From Oscillospiraceae bacterium (lineage in GTDB: Bacteria > Bacillota > Clostridia > Oscillospirales > Oscillospiraceae): DNA of 50,556 bases. Made by a program: the position numbers and the translations under genes. A model generated the notes under the pieces. That model made no database searches. It was not told the DNA's origin and saw nothing but the letters and a program-made list of their open reading frames with translations. The DNA is taken from positions 1-50,556 of the forward strand of contig JAGHHM010000001.1 of assembly GCA_017887695.1 (NCBI GenBank). Direction: 5' to 3'. This document shows, piece by piece, positions 19,166-28,562 of the stretch. The stretch's first letter is position 1. Each line of letters begins with the position of its first letter.

Positions 19166-20224
19166 ATGCTCTACCAGACAGAAAATCCCCACGGCGGCGA
19201 CCTCTACGGCCGCGCCGTTTCCCTGGACTTCTCCGCCAACACCAACCCCTTGGGCACCCCACCCGCTGTGATGGGGGCGGTGGTGGATGCCGCCCGGCTC
19301 CTCAACCAGTACCCGGACCCCTACTGCCGGGAGCTGGTGGCGGCCCTGGCCGCCTTTGAGGGCGTTCCGGAATCCTACATCCTCTGCGGCTGCGGGGCGG
19401 CGGAGCTGATCTTTTCCTTCTGCGCGGCGGTCAAACCCTGCCGGGCCCTGGAGCTGGCCCCCACCTTCTCTGAATACGCCACCGCCCTGGAGGCCATGGG
19501 CTGCGGCGTGGACCGCTATCCCCTGTCTGAAGCCAACGGCTTTGTCCTGACAGAGGCGTTCCTCCCCTTCCTGGATAAAGGCCCCTGGGACGCGGCGTTC
19601 CTCTGCAACCCCAACAACCCCACCGGCCAGACCATCCCTCCGGCCCTACTGGAGGAAATCCTGGCCCTGTGCCACCGGAAGGGAATCCGCCTGTTTGTGG
19701 ACGAGTGCTTCCTGGACCTCACCGACGGCGGCAGGGATCTGTCTCTGAAGGGCCGTCTGGCGGACCACCCGGAGCTGTTTCTCCTCAAAGCCTTTACCAA
19801 GAGCTACGGCATGGCGGGCCTGCGCCTGGGTTACTGCCTCAGCGGCGACAGTGATCTGCTCCGGGCCATGGGCCGCACCGTCCAGCCCTGGAACGTATCC
19901 CTCCCCGCTCAGGCCGCCGGAGTGGCAGCTCTGGGGGAGACGGCGTTTCTGGAGCGGACAAGGGCAGTGATTCATGAAGAGCGGGCCTGGCTGCGGCGGG
20001 AGCTGGAGGCGCTGGGCCTCTGGGTATGCCCCTCCCAGGCTAACTACCTGCTGATACGGGGCCGGGAGGATCTCTGGGAAAAGCTGCTGGTGCGTGGAAT
20101 CCTGGCCAGAAGCTGCGCCAACTACCACGGCCTTGGCCCCCAGTGGCTGCGGCTGGCCGTGAAACGGCACGAAGAAAACAGGGCGCTGATCGCCGCCCTG
20201 ACGGATATTGGCAAGGAGGGCTGA
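19166..20224 (+). CDS. cobD: Threonine-phosphate decarboxylase (class I/II aminotransferase fold)
   Basis: HGGDLYGRAVSLDFSANTNPLGTPPAV...LCNPNNPTGQTIP...LLKAFTKSYGMAGLRLGY, within the cobalamin operon. Confidence 0.9.
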   Translation: MLYQTENPHGGDLYGRAVSLDFSANTNPLGTPPAVMGAVVDAARLLNQYPDPYCRELVAALAAFEGVPESYILCGCGAAELIFSFCAAVKPCRALELAPTFSEYATALEAMGCGVDRYPLSEANGFVLTEAFLPFLDKGPWDAAFLCNPNNPTGQTIPPALLEEILALCHRKGIRLFVDECFLDLTDGGRDLSLKGRLADHPELFLLKAFTKSYGMAGLRLGYCLSGDSDLLRAMGRTVQPWNVSLPAQAAGVAALGETAFLERTRAVIHEERAWLRRELEALGLWVCPSQANYLLIRGREDLWEKLLVRGILARSCANYHGLGPQWLRLAVKRHEENRALIAALTDIGKEG

Positions 20225-20225
20225 T

Positions 20226-21686
20226 ATGGCAAAGAACATTATGATCCAGGGCACCATGTCCAACGCCGGCAAGAGCCTGCTGGCGGCAGGCCTGTGCCGG
20301 GTACTGCGGCAGGAAGGGCTACGGGTAGCCCCCTTCAAGAGCCAGAATATGGCCCTCAACTCCTTCATCACCGCCGCCGGCGGAGAGATGGGCCGGGCTC
20401 AGGTGGTCCAGGCAGAGGCAGCGGGTATTGCCCCGGACGTGCGGATGAACCCTATCCTCCTCAAGCCCACCACCGACCGGGGCAGCCAGGTGATCGTAGG
20501 GGGCCGGGCCCTGGGCAATATGGACGCCGCAGCCTACTACCGCCGGAAAAAAGAGTTTATTCCTGCTGTGCTGGAGGCCTATGAGAGCCTGGCCGCGGAA
20601 TACGACGTCATTGTCATCGAGGGGGCAGGCAGCCCCGCCGAGATCAACCTTAAGGCCGATGACATTGTGAACATGGGCCTTGCCAAGCTGGTGGACGCCC
20701 CCGTTCTTCTGGCGGGGGATATTGACCGGGGCGGTGTGTTCGCCCAGCTCTACGGCACGGTGGCCCTGCTGGAGCCGGAGGAGCGGCAGCGGATCAAGGG
20801 TCTCATCATCAACAAGTTCCGGGGAGATCCGGCTATTTTGCGGCCGGGCCTCGGGGATCTGGAGCGGCTGTGCGGCATACCGGTGGCGGGGGTGATCCCC
20901 TATCTCCACGTGGATATCGACGACGAGGACAGCCTCACCGAGCGATTCTCCCGGCAGGAGGGCCGCCGGGACATCGACCTTGGGGTGATCCGCCTGCCCA
21001 AGATCTCCAACTTTACGGATTTCGGCCCCTTTGAGCGCTACAACAACGTCTCACTACGGTATGTGGGAAGCCTGCGGGAACTGGGGAACCCGGATATGAT
21101 TCTCCTGCCCGGCACCAAGAGCACCATTGCCGACCTCCTTTGGCTCCGCCAGAGCGGCCTGGAGGCCGCTATCCAGAAGGCTGCCGCCGCCGGAACGCCG
21201 GTATTCGGCATCTGCGGCGGCTACCAGATGCTGGGCCGCAGCGTGTCCGACCCGGAGGGGGCGGAGGCGGAAAAGGGCACTCAGGTGGCCGGCATGGGCC
21301 TCCTCCCGGTGGACACCGTGTTCCGGGGAGAAAAGCGGCAGACCCAGGTCAGCGGAACGCTGAACCCGGTGGAAGGTCTCCTTTCCCCTCTCTCCGGCAT
21401 GGCCTACCAGGGCTATGAAATCCACATGGGCCGCAGCGGCGACGCCCCCGCCATCCTGGGAAAGGGCTGCGTCTACGGCACCTACATCCACGGCATCTTC
21501 GACGCTCCCGGGATAGCAGAAGCCCTGCTGGGGGCCCTGTGCCGGAAAAAGGGGCTGTCTCCCGAAACCCTCGCCGCCTTCGATCCCGCCGCCTACAAGG
21601 AGCGACAGTACGATCTGCTGGCCCAGGCGGTACGGGACAACCTGGACATGGAGCTGGTCCATCGGATTTTGGACCGGACAGTGTAA
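20226..21686 (+). CDS. cbiP: Cobyric acid synthase
   Basis: MAKNIMIQGTMSNAGKSLLAAGLCRVLRQEGLRVAPFKSQNMALNSFIT; FGICGGYQMLG; YGTYIHGIFD. Confidence 0.97.
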   Translation: MAKNIMIQGTMSNAGKSLLAAGLCRVLRQEGLRVAPFKSQNMALNSFITAAGGEMGRAQVVQAEAAGIAPDVRMNPILLKPTTDRGSQVIVGGRALGNMDAAAYYRRKKEFIPAVLEAYESLAAEYDVIVIEGAGSPAEINLKADDIVNMGLAKLVDAPVLLAGDIDRGGVFAQLYGTVALLEPEERQRIKGLIINKFRGDPAILRPGLGDLERLCGIPVAGVIPYLHVDIDDEDSLTERFSRQEGRRDIDLGVIRLPKISNFTDFGPFERYNNVSLRYVGSLRELGNPDMILLPGTKSTIADLLWLRQSGLEAAIQKAAAAGTPVFGICGGYQMLGRSVSDPEGAEAEKGTQVAGMGLLPVDTVFRGEKRQTQVSGTLNPVEGLLSPLSGMAYQGYEIHMGRSGDAPAILGKGCVYGTYIHGIFDAPGIAEALLGALCRKKGLSPETLAAFDPAAYKERQYDLLAQAVRDNLDMELVHRILDRTV

Positions 21687-21721
21687 ATTCTGTTTTGGGG
21701 GAAATTTTCCCACGATCCCTG

Positions 21722-21731
21722 TTTCGACAAA
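21722..21731 (-). promoter_or_regulatory. Spo0A binding site (0A box) upstream of spoIIA
   Basis: TTTCGACAAA, the exact reverse complement of TTTGTCGAAA; 21 bp upstream of a TATAAT hexamer at 21752-21757. Confidence 0.75.
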
Positions 21732-21754
21732 ATGGCGGCCACCCAGGCCGGTAT

Positions 21755-21791
21755 AATGGCTGCAAGCAAATCTGCTTGCAGCCATTTTTTT
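21755..21791 (+). terminator. Intrinsic terminator of the cobalamin operon, overlapping the spoIIA promoter
   Basis: Perfect 14-bp stem AATGGCTGCAAGCA-AATC-TGCTTGCAGCCATT followed by TTTTT. Confidence 0.8.
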
Positions 21792-21812
21792 CTTTCACGA
21801 AGGAGACAAGCC

Positions 21813-22118
21813 ATGGAAATGAAATATAAGGCGGAAAACCGCCAGCTCACCATATCCCTGGCCGGGGAGCTGGATCACCATGCCGCCAGGGGGCTTATGG
21901 AGTCCATTGACCGATGCATTGAGCAGAACCTGCCCATGAAAACCATTCTGGACATGGGCGGCCTTACCTTTATGGACAGCTCCGGCATTGCCGTTGTGCT
22001 CCGGGCCCGGCGGAGGATGGAAGCCCTGGCCGGAAGTCTGGTGGTGGTAAACATCCCCCGTCAGGCCGCCCGGGTACTGGAGACGGCGGGGCTGGGCCGC
22101 TACGTCAATCTCATATAG
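21813..22118 (+). CDS. spoIIAA: Anti-sigma F factor antagonist SpoIIAA
   Basis: MEMKYKAENRQLTISLAGELDHHAA...LDMGGLTFMDSSGIAVVLRARR STAS domain with conserved DSSG; operon context. Confidence 0.95.
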   Translation: MEMKYKAENRQLTISLAGELDHHAARGLMESIDRCIEQNLPMKTILDMGGLTFMDSSGIAVVLRARRRMEALAGSLVVVNIPRQAARVLETAGLGRYVNLI

Positions 22119-22128
22119 GAGGCGCGTC

Positions 22129-22572
22129 ATGACAAAAACCACCAACTACATAATTTTTGAATTCCTCAGCCGCAGCGCCAACGAGGGCTTTGCCCGCAGC
22201 GCCGTGGCCGCTTTTGCCGCCCAGCTGGATCCCACCCTGGAGGAGCTGGGGGACATCAAAACCGCCGTCAGCGAGGCGGTAACCAACGCCATCGTCCACG
22301 CCTACCCAGACACCCTGGGCCGCATCGTGGTCAAGGCCAAGATCCTGGAGGGGAATGTACTGGAGATCTCCGTCCGGGATTGGGGCCGGGGCATCCCCGA
22401 CGTGGAGCAGGCCCGCCAGCCCCTTTACACCACCGGCGGCGAGGAGCGCAGCGGTATGGGCTTTACCATCATGGAGAGCTTTATGGACAAGCTCTCCGTC
22501 CGCTCTGCCGAGGGGAAAGGCACCAAGGTCACCATGCGCCGGCGGATCCTGCCCCGCCCGGCGGGAAAATGA
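22129..22572 (+). CDS. spoIIAB: Anti-sigma F factor SpoIIAB
   Basis: GHKL ATPase: LGDIKTAVSEAVTNAIVHAYP...RDWGRGIPDVEQARQPLYTTGGEERSGMGFTIMESFMD. Confidence 0.96.
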   Translation: MTKTTNYIIFEFLSRSANEGFARSAVAAFAAQLDPTLEELGDIKTAVSEAVTNAIVHAYPDTLGRIVVKAKILEGNVLEISVRDWGRGIPDVEQARQPLYTTGGEERSGMGFTIMESFMDKLSVRSAEGKGTKVTMRRRILPRPAGK

Positions 22573-23276
22573 CCGCCGACACCCTGGATCTCCTGGACCT
22601 GGCCCGCCAGGGGGATCAGGCGGCAGTTTCCCAGGTACTGGAGGAAAACAGCGGCCTCATCTGGGCAGTAGTGCGGCGCTACTACGGCCGGGGAGCCGAG
22701 CCGGAGGACCTTTATCAGCTGGGCTGCCTGGGATTCCTCAAGGCGGTGCAGGGCTTTGACAGGGCCTACGGCACCCAGTTTTCCACCTATGCCGTACCCA
22801 AAATCGCCGGGGAAATCCGCCGCTACCTCCGGGACAACGGGGCCATCAAGGTCAGCCGGGGACTGCGGGAGCAGAGCCTTGCCATTTACGCCGCCCGGGA
22901 GCAGCTGCGCTCCCGGCTGGGGCGGGAACCGGCCCTGTCAGAGCTCAGCGAGGCCACAGGCCTTGCCCCTGAGGAGATCGCCGTGGCGGAGCTGGCCGCC
23001 GCCGCTCCCGACAGTCTCCAGCAGGAGAACGCCGAGGGACTGACCCTGGAGTCCACCCTGGCGGACAGTGCCGCCACCGAGGAGGCCCTGGTGGAGCGCA
23101 TCGCTCTGCGCTCCGCCATCGACGCCCTGCCGGAGCAGGAGCAAAAAACCATACTCCTGCGGTTTTACAAGGGGCTCACCCAGCAGCAGTGCGCCCGAAT
23201 CCTGGGTGTCTCCCAGGTACAGGTATCCCGGCTGGAGAAACGGGCTCTGGACCACCTGCGCCGGGATATGGGGTAG
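22569..23276 (+). CDS. sigF: RNA polymerase sporulation sigma factor SigF
   Basis: Sigma-70 regions 2-4 (EDLYQLGCLGFLKAVQGFDRAYGTQFSTYAVPKIAGEIRRYLRDNG; QQQCARILGVSQVQVSRLEKRAL); ATGA overlap with spoIIAB. Confidence 0.96.
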   Translation: MTADTLDLLDLARQGDQAAVSQVLEENSGLIWAVVRRYYGRGAEPEDLYQLGCLGFLKAVQGFDRAYGTQFSTYAVPKIAGEIRRYLRDNGAIKVSRGLREQSLAIYAAREQLRSRLGREPALSELSEATGLAPEEIAVAELAAAAPDSLQQENAEGLTLESTLADSAATEEALVERIALRSAIDALPEQEQKTILLRFYKGLTQQQCARILGVSQVQVSRLEKRALDHLRRDMG

Positions 23277-23436
23277 GCGGAAAACGCATTGTCCCGGCGG
23301 CTCTTTCATCCGACCTTTTTTCATCCGTTGTTTTTTCGGTGCTCTTTCGGGACACTCTTTTGTGCACTTTCGTCCCCCGTCTGGTCAGCCTGGTGGGCAA
23401 TGCGCTGCGGTGCCTTTCTTTCTATCCGACTATCAA

Positions 23437-23476
23437 AAAAGCCCCCCGCCGTTTTTACGGCAGGGGGCTTTTCTTA
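23437..23476 (+). terminator. Intrinsic terminator (probably bidirectional) between sigF and pepT
   Basis: AAAAGCCCCCCGCCG-TTTTTA-CGGCAGGGGGCTTTT. Confidence 0.75.
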
Positions 23477-23508
23477 TTTTTGCTTTTCCTCAGCAGCTAT
23501 GCCCTCTC

Positions 23509-24735
23509 TCACTCCCGGACATCCGCGTACAGGGCCACGATATTGCGGAGAATGGCTACCACCGCGTCCATGCCCTCCACGCTGATGCACTCATAGGGGC
23601 CGTGGAAGTTGCAGCCGCCAGTGCCCAGGTTGGGGCAGGGCAGGCCCATGAAGGACAGCCGGGCACCGTCAGTGCCGCCCCGGATAGGATTTGTCACCGG
23701 CTCCACTCCCGCCATGCGGGCAGCCTTGTTGGCATTCTCCACCAGGTGCATGCATTCCTTCAGCTGGCTGGACATATTGTAGTAGCTGTCCTTGATGGTC
23801 AGGTGCAGCTGAGCCGTGGGATGGGCCGCCTGGACTTCCGCCGTCACCTTCTCCAGCAGCTCTTTCCGCTTTGCAAAACGATCCTTGTCATGCTCCCGGA
23901 TCAGATAGTACATCCGGGCAGCGGCCACACCGCCTTCGATTTCATGGAGATGGAAAAAGCCCTCATAGCCCTCGGTCCGGGCAGGGATCTCCTCCGGAGG
24001 CAGTTTTCCAGCCAGCTCCATGGCAATCAGCAGCGCATTCTCCATGGTTCCCTTGGCGCTGCCGGGGTGGACGGACACACCGGTGATCTCCACCGTGGCG
24101 GAGGCGGCGTTGAAGTTTTCGTACTCAATAGCACCTTCCCGGTCACCGTCCACAGTATAGGCATACTTCGCACCAAAGGCGGGCACATCGAAGTGATCGG
24201 GGCCCTCACCGATCTCTTCGTCGGGGGTAAAGGCCACGCAGACCTTGCCGTGGGGCTTTCCGGAGGCAATCAAGTCCTCACAGAGGGTCATAATTTCCGC
24301 GATACCCGCCTTGTCATCGGCCCCCAACAGGGTGGAACCGTCGGCAGTAATAACCGTGCGGCCCTTCCAGGCCGTCAGTCCCGGGAAATCCGCCACACGG
24401 ATCACCCGTCCATCCCGGGGCAGGGCAATATCACCGCCGTCATAGTTCTCGTGGATCACCGGTGTCACATGCTCCCCGGAAAAATCCGGGGCGGTGTCCA
24501 TATGGGCCAGGAAACCCAGAGCCGGGGCGGCCTCGCAGCCCGCCGTGGCCGGCAGCACTGCCGTCACCACGCCAAACTCACTGAGGGCTACATCCTGAAG
24601 CCCCAGGGTCTTCAGCTCCTCCACCAGCTGCCGCGCCAGATCCCATTGGCAATCGGTGCTGGGACTCTTCCCCGTCCCTTCAGCAGACTGGGTATATACC
24701 TTCACATAGTTCAGAAGTCTCTCATATGCACGCAT
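23509..24735 (-). CDS. pepT: Peptidase T (tripeptide aminopeptidase)
   Basis: MRAYERLLNYVKVYTQSAEGTGKSPST; FLAHMDTAPDFSGEHV; LLGADDKAGIAEIM; TPDEEIGEG. Confidence 0.97.
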   Translation of the reverse strand: MRAYERLLNYVKVYTQSAEGTGKSPSTDCQWDLARQLVEELKTLGLQDVALSEFGVVTAVLPATAGCEAAPALGFLAHMDTAPDFSGEHVTPVIHENYDGGDIALPRDGRVIRVADFPGLTAWKGRTVITADGSTLLGADDKAGIAEIMTLCEDLIASGKPHGKVCVAFTPDEEIGEGPDHFDVPAFGAKYAYTVDGDREGAIEYENFNAASATVEITGVSVHPGSAKGTMENALLIAMELAGKLPPEEIPARTEGYEGFFHLHEIEGGVAAARMYYLIREHDKDRFAKRKELLEKVTAEVQAAHPTAQLHLTIKDSYYNMSSQLKECMHLVENANKAARMAGVEPVTNPIRGGTDGARLSFMGLPCPNLGTGGCNFHGPYECISVEGMDAVVAILRNIVALYADVRE

Positions 24736-24762
24736 AACTTCGTTCTTCCTTTCCTGTTTCCA

Positions 24763-25281
24763 TCAAAATTCCACACCCAGCCGGGCAGGGACCCCCTGAT
24801 CGAAGGGGTGTTTAATTTTCCGCATCTCCGTGACGTAATCCGCCTGGTCCATCAGGGCCTGGGAGGGATTGCGCCCGGTCATGACCACCTCCAGGGCGTC
24901 GGGCTTCTCCCGCAGCAGTTCCAGCAGCCGCTCCTCTTGAATCATACCGGTGGTGCAGGCGCTCATGGCCTCATCCAACACCAGCAGGTCATACTCCTTG
25001 CTTTTGGCCATGGCATCCTCCAGCAGGCTGGAGTAATAGGCCTTGGCTTCCCGGAGTTCCTCCTCCGAAAGGGTCCAGGAAAAGCCAAAACGCCTGGTCT
25101 GCTCCACCACATCCACAGTGGCAAAGTTCTTCAGGGCCTTTACCTCCGAAGAGTTGCCATCCTTGAAAAACTGGAGCACCAGCACCCGTCTCCCGGCGCC
25201 GGCAGAGCGCAGGGCAAGGCCCATGGCCGCAGTGGTCTTTCCTTTCCCGTCGCCGCAGTAAATATGAATTAATCCCTTCAA
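24763..25281 (-). CDS. cobO: Cob(I)yrinic acid a,c-diamide adenosyltransferase (CobO/BtuR/CobA type)
   Basis: MKGLIHIYCGDGKGKTTAAMGLALRSAGAGRRVLVLQFFK; YDLLVLDEAMSA. Confidence 0.94.
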   Translation of the reverse strand: MKGLIHIYCGDGKGKTTAAMGLALRSAGAGRRVLVLQFFKDGNSSEVKALKNFATVDVVEQTRRFGFSWTLSEEELREAKAYYSSLLEDAMAKSKEYDLLVLDEAMSACTTGMIQEERLLELLREKPDALEVVMTGRNPSQALMDQADYVTEMRKIKHPFDQGVPARLGVEF

Positions 25282-25330
25282 ATCTGTTTCCTCCTGTTAT
25301 CCACAGGCTGCGGAATGTCTTTTCCGCGCC

Positions 25331-26899
25331 TTACATCCAAATAGAGAAGATCCGCAGCACCTTCTCAACCGCTTTCCGAAACCAGGAACGCTTCTTCCAG
25401 ACCTCCAGATCCACTGGCGCGCTGCGGGTAATGATCCGCTCCATATCCTGCCGGATATCGGCAATGGCGGCGGCACCATAGAGCATCACACCGCATTCAT
25501 AGTGGAGCTGGAAGCTGCGGTAATCCATGTTGATGGTGCCCACCATAGCCACCTCCCCATCGGCTACAAAGCTCTTGGCGTGGAGGAAGCCAGGGGTAAA
25601 TTCATAAACTTTCACCCCATGGGCAATCAGCTTTTCATAGTACGACCCTGCCACGATCTGGGTATATTTGTGGTCTGGGATTCCCGGCAGCATCAGCCGC
25701 ACATCCACGCCGCTGTCCGCTGCCAGACACAGTGCCCGCACCACACTGTCCTCTACCGCAAAATAGGGGGTGGTGAGCCAGACATAGTCGTGGGCATTGG
25801 AAATGCACTGAAGGAACACATCCTCCGCCGGATTGTCAGGGTTATTGATGGGGCCATCGGCAAAGGGCTGACACCAGCCGCCGCCGGGCCGGGACTCCAG
25901 GGGATGGTAATAGTCATACTCGTTCTGGACATGGCAGGAGAGCATCTCCCACATGTGGATAAACCGGGCGGTGAGGCCCCAGGCGCCGGGCCCGTCCAGC
26001 AGCACGCCGCTGTCCTTCCACTCCCCAAAACGGCGGATAAAATTGGCATACTCATCCGCCACATTCACCCCGCCGGTATAGGCATACTGCCCGTCAATGC
26101 ACAGGATCTTCCGGTGATCCCGATAATTGAAGTACAGGCGGTTGACATACTGGTGGACCGGGTTGAAGATTTCCACCTCCATCCCGGCCTCCCGCATCCG
26201 CTCAATAGTCTCCCGACGCATCCGGGTGATATTTCCGAAATCGTCAAAAATGATCTTGACCTCCACCCCATGGCTGGCCCGCTCTGTCAGGACCTCCATA
26301 AACCGATCCCAGAGCTTGCCCTCCGCCAGGATGAAGTATTCCAGGAAAATAAAGCGCTCCGCCCGGGCCATCCGGCTCAGGGCATCGGCAAAAAGAGCAT
26401 CTCCGCCGGGAAAGTAGGTCACATCCGTCTCACGGTAGAGCAGAAAATCCCGCTTGGCCAGCATGGCAGCGGTCCGCCGCCAGTTGGGCAGCACCTCTCC
26501 CAGCCGCTCCAGGTTAGCCTCGCTCTGGCGCTTTTCCGCACCCCGGTTGGCCGGAGCCTTTACCGGCAGCAGATTCAGCCGTTTGCTCTGGATATTGCCG
26601 CCCCAGAGAACATACAGGATCAGCCCCGCCACCGGTACCGCTACCACCAGCAGCGTCCAGGCCAGCTTGTAGCTGCCGCTGGAGGAGCTGCTCTGGATAT
26701 TGATGGCCACAAGGATGGCGGCCGCCTCCATAATGATGGTCAGCACAAGGGCGGAATGGGCCTGAAGAAAATAGGACAGCAGCATTACCGCCGCCACATT
26801 CACTACCAGCAGCACCAGCACCAAAGCCAGACGCAGCGTGGCGGAAATCCGCCGCTCTGTGGTTTGCTTGACGGGACGCTTCATAATGGGATGTTTCAC
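25331..26899 (-). CDS. cls: Cardiolipin synthase
   Basis: N-terminal transmembrane segments, two HKD-type motifs (YRDHRKILCIDGQYAYTGGVN; LHAKSFVADGEVAMVGTINMDYRS). Confidence 0.95.
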   Translation of the reverse strand: MKHPIMKRPVKQTTERRISATLRLALVLVLLVVNVAAVMLLSYFLQAHSALVLTIIMEAAAILVAINIQSSSSSGSYKLAWTLLVVAVPVAGLILYVLWGGNIQSKRLNLLPVKAPANRGAEKRQSEANLERLGEVLPNWRRTAAMLAKRDFLLYRETDVTYFPGGDALFADALSRMARAERFIFLEYFILAEGKLWDRFMEVLTERASHGVEVKIIFDDFGNITRMRRETIERMREAGMEVEIFNPVHQYVNRLYFNYRDHRKILCIDGQYAYTGGVNVADEYANFIRRFGEWKDSGVLLDGPGAWGLTARFIHMWEMLSCHVQNEYDYYHPLESRPGGGWCQPFADGPINNPDNPAEDVFLQCISNAHDYVWLTTPYFAVEDSVVRALCLAADSGVDVRLMLPGIPDHKYTQIVAGSYYEKLIAHGVKVYEFTPGFLHAKSFVADGEVAMVGTINMDYRSFQLHYECGVMLYGAAAIADIRQDMERIITRSAPVDLEVWKKRSWFRKAVEKVLRIFSIWM

Positions 26900-26931
26900 T
26901 CGCTACTCCTTTCCCAGGGATAAATCGGGGG

Positions 26932-28380
26932 TCAGTGGTTCTCCTCCAGCAGGGTGTACTTCACATCCCACAGCTTCTGGGAGAGGTCCACATAATAGTT
27001 GTGGGGATTGTCAAAGCGCTTGACCTCTTCCCACAGGGTATCCAGCTGCTGGGCGCAATAGGCGCGGATCTCCTCCAGAGAGGGCGCGTCATATACCAGC
27101 TTTCCTCCCTGGAATACCGGCACCTGCAGCTCCTTGGCCGTAAAATTATAGACCTCTTTCTTCTTCCAGGTAGCATCCGGATCAAAAATCACCAGAGGCT
27201 TACTGTCGTCCACCACCTCGTCGTGGATGGTCAGATAATCGGCAATGGCCTTTCCGGTATCATTGCCATAGAAGCGATAGAGCTTCTTATAATGTGGCGT
27301 GGTGATCTTGGAGACATTTTCGCTGATTTTGATCTTGGGGATAATGGTACCGTCGGACTCCTCCACCGCCACCAGCTTGTATACACCGCCGAATACCGGC
27401 TCACTGCGGGCGGTGATCAGCCGCTCGCCCACGCCGAAGCAGTCCACCTTGGCACCCTGGAGCAGCAGATCCCGGATCAGATTCTCATCCAGAGCGTTGG
27501 AGGCGGAGATGGTGCAGCTCTCCCACCCCGCCGCATCCAGCATCTTCCGGGCCTCCTTGGAAAGATAGGCGATGTCGCCGGAGTCCAGACGAATGCCGCA
27601 CTTGGTGATTCCCCGGGGCCGCAGCACCTCGTTGAATACTCGGATGGCATCAGGCACGCCGCTTTTCAGGGTGTTGTAGGTATCCACCAGCAAAATAGCG
27701 TTGTTGGGGTAAATCTCGCAGTAGGCCTTGAAGGCCTCGTACTGGCTGGGGAACATCTGCACCCAGGAGTGGGCCATGGTACCGGCGGCAGGAACGCCGA
27801 ACACCTGGTCGCTGAGGGCGCAGGCGGTACCGTGGACGCCGCCGATATAGGCAGCTCTCGCCCCCACCACCGCGCCGTCCACGCCCTGGGCCCGGCGGGA
27901 ACCAAACTCCAGCACCGTCCTGCCCTGGGCAGCCCGCACCAGGCGGCTGGCCTTGGTGGCAATCAGGCTCTGGTGGTTGATGCACAGCAGGGCGTAGGTC
28001 TCGATGAGCTGGGCCTGAGGCGCCGGCGCCCTGACCGTAATCAACGGTTCATTGGGAAATACCGGCGTTCCCTCGGGCACTGCCCAGATGTCCCCGGTAA
28101 AGCGGAAGGACCGCAGATAGTCCAGGAAATCCTCCTCAAAAAGGCCCTTTGTCCGCAGGTAGGCAATATCCTCTTCGTCAAAATGCAGATCCTTGATATA
28201 CTCGATCAGCTGCTCCAGGCCGGCAGCGATGGCATAGCCGCCGCCATCGGGAACCCGGCGGAAAAAGACATCAAAATAGGTAATGCGCTCCTGCATTCCC
28301 TGACGAAAATAGCCGTTGGCCATGGTCATCTCGTAGAAGTCGAACAGCATCGACAGATTCAGCTTCTCTTTGCGCTCCAT
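26932..28380 (-). CDS. pncB: Nicotinate phosphoribosyltransferase
   Basis: LNLSMLFDFYEMTMANGYFRQGM; VLEFGSRRAQGVDGA; GTMAHSWVQMFPSQYEAF; IRLDSGDIAYLSKEAR. Confidence 0.96.
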   Translation of the reverse strand: MERKEKLNLSMLFDFYEMTMANGYFRQGMQERITYFDVFFRRVPDGGGYAIAAGLEQLIEYIKDLHFDEEDIAYLRTKGLFEEDFLDYLRSFRFTGDIWAVPEGTPVFPNEPLITVRAPAPQAQLIETYALLCINHQSLIATKASRLVRAAQGRTVLEFGSRRAQGVDGAVVGARAAYIGGVHGTACALSDQVFGVPAAGTMAHSWVQMFPSQYEAFKAYCEIYPNNAILLVDTYNTLKSGVPDAIRVFNEVLRPRGITKCGIRLDSGDIAYLSKEARKMLDAAGWESCTISASNALDENLIRDLLLQGAKVDCFGVGERLITARSEPVFGGVYKLVAVEESDGTIIPKIKISENVSKITTPHYKKLYRFYGNDTGKAIADYLTIHDEVVDDSKPLVIFDPDATWKKKEVYNFTAKELQVPVFQGGKLVYDAPSLEEIRAYCAQQLDTLWEEVKRFDNPHNYYVDLSQKLWDVKYTLLEENH

Positions 28381-28562
28381 TGCTCAATCCTCTGTTTCAT
28401 CATAATGGCCGGGACCGGAAAAGCCTGTCCCAACTCTTTTATAGTATATCTTTTCCCCATCTTTTGCAACGATAGAATTGACAATTCTTTCCCTTTCCCC
28501 TAATATAGAGGGGCCGGCAGACCTGCGCGCCGGCAACTTTTTCCCCATGGGAGGCTTTTGCC

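Noticed and set aside
23068-25272. 734-aa plus-strand ORF spanning sigF end, pepT and cobO antisense
   Set aside because: Spans several real genes on either strand plus a terminator; not coding.
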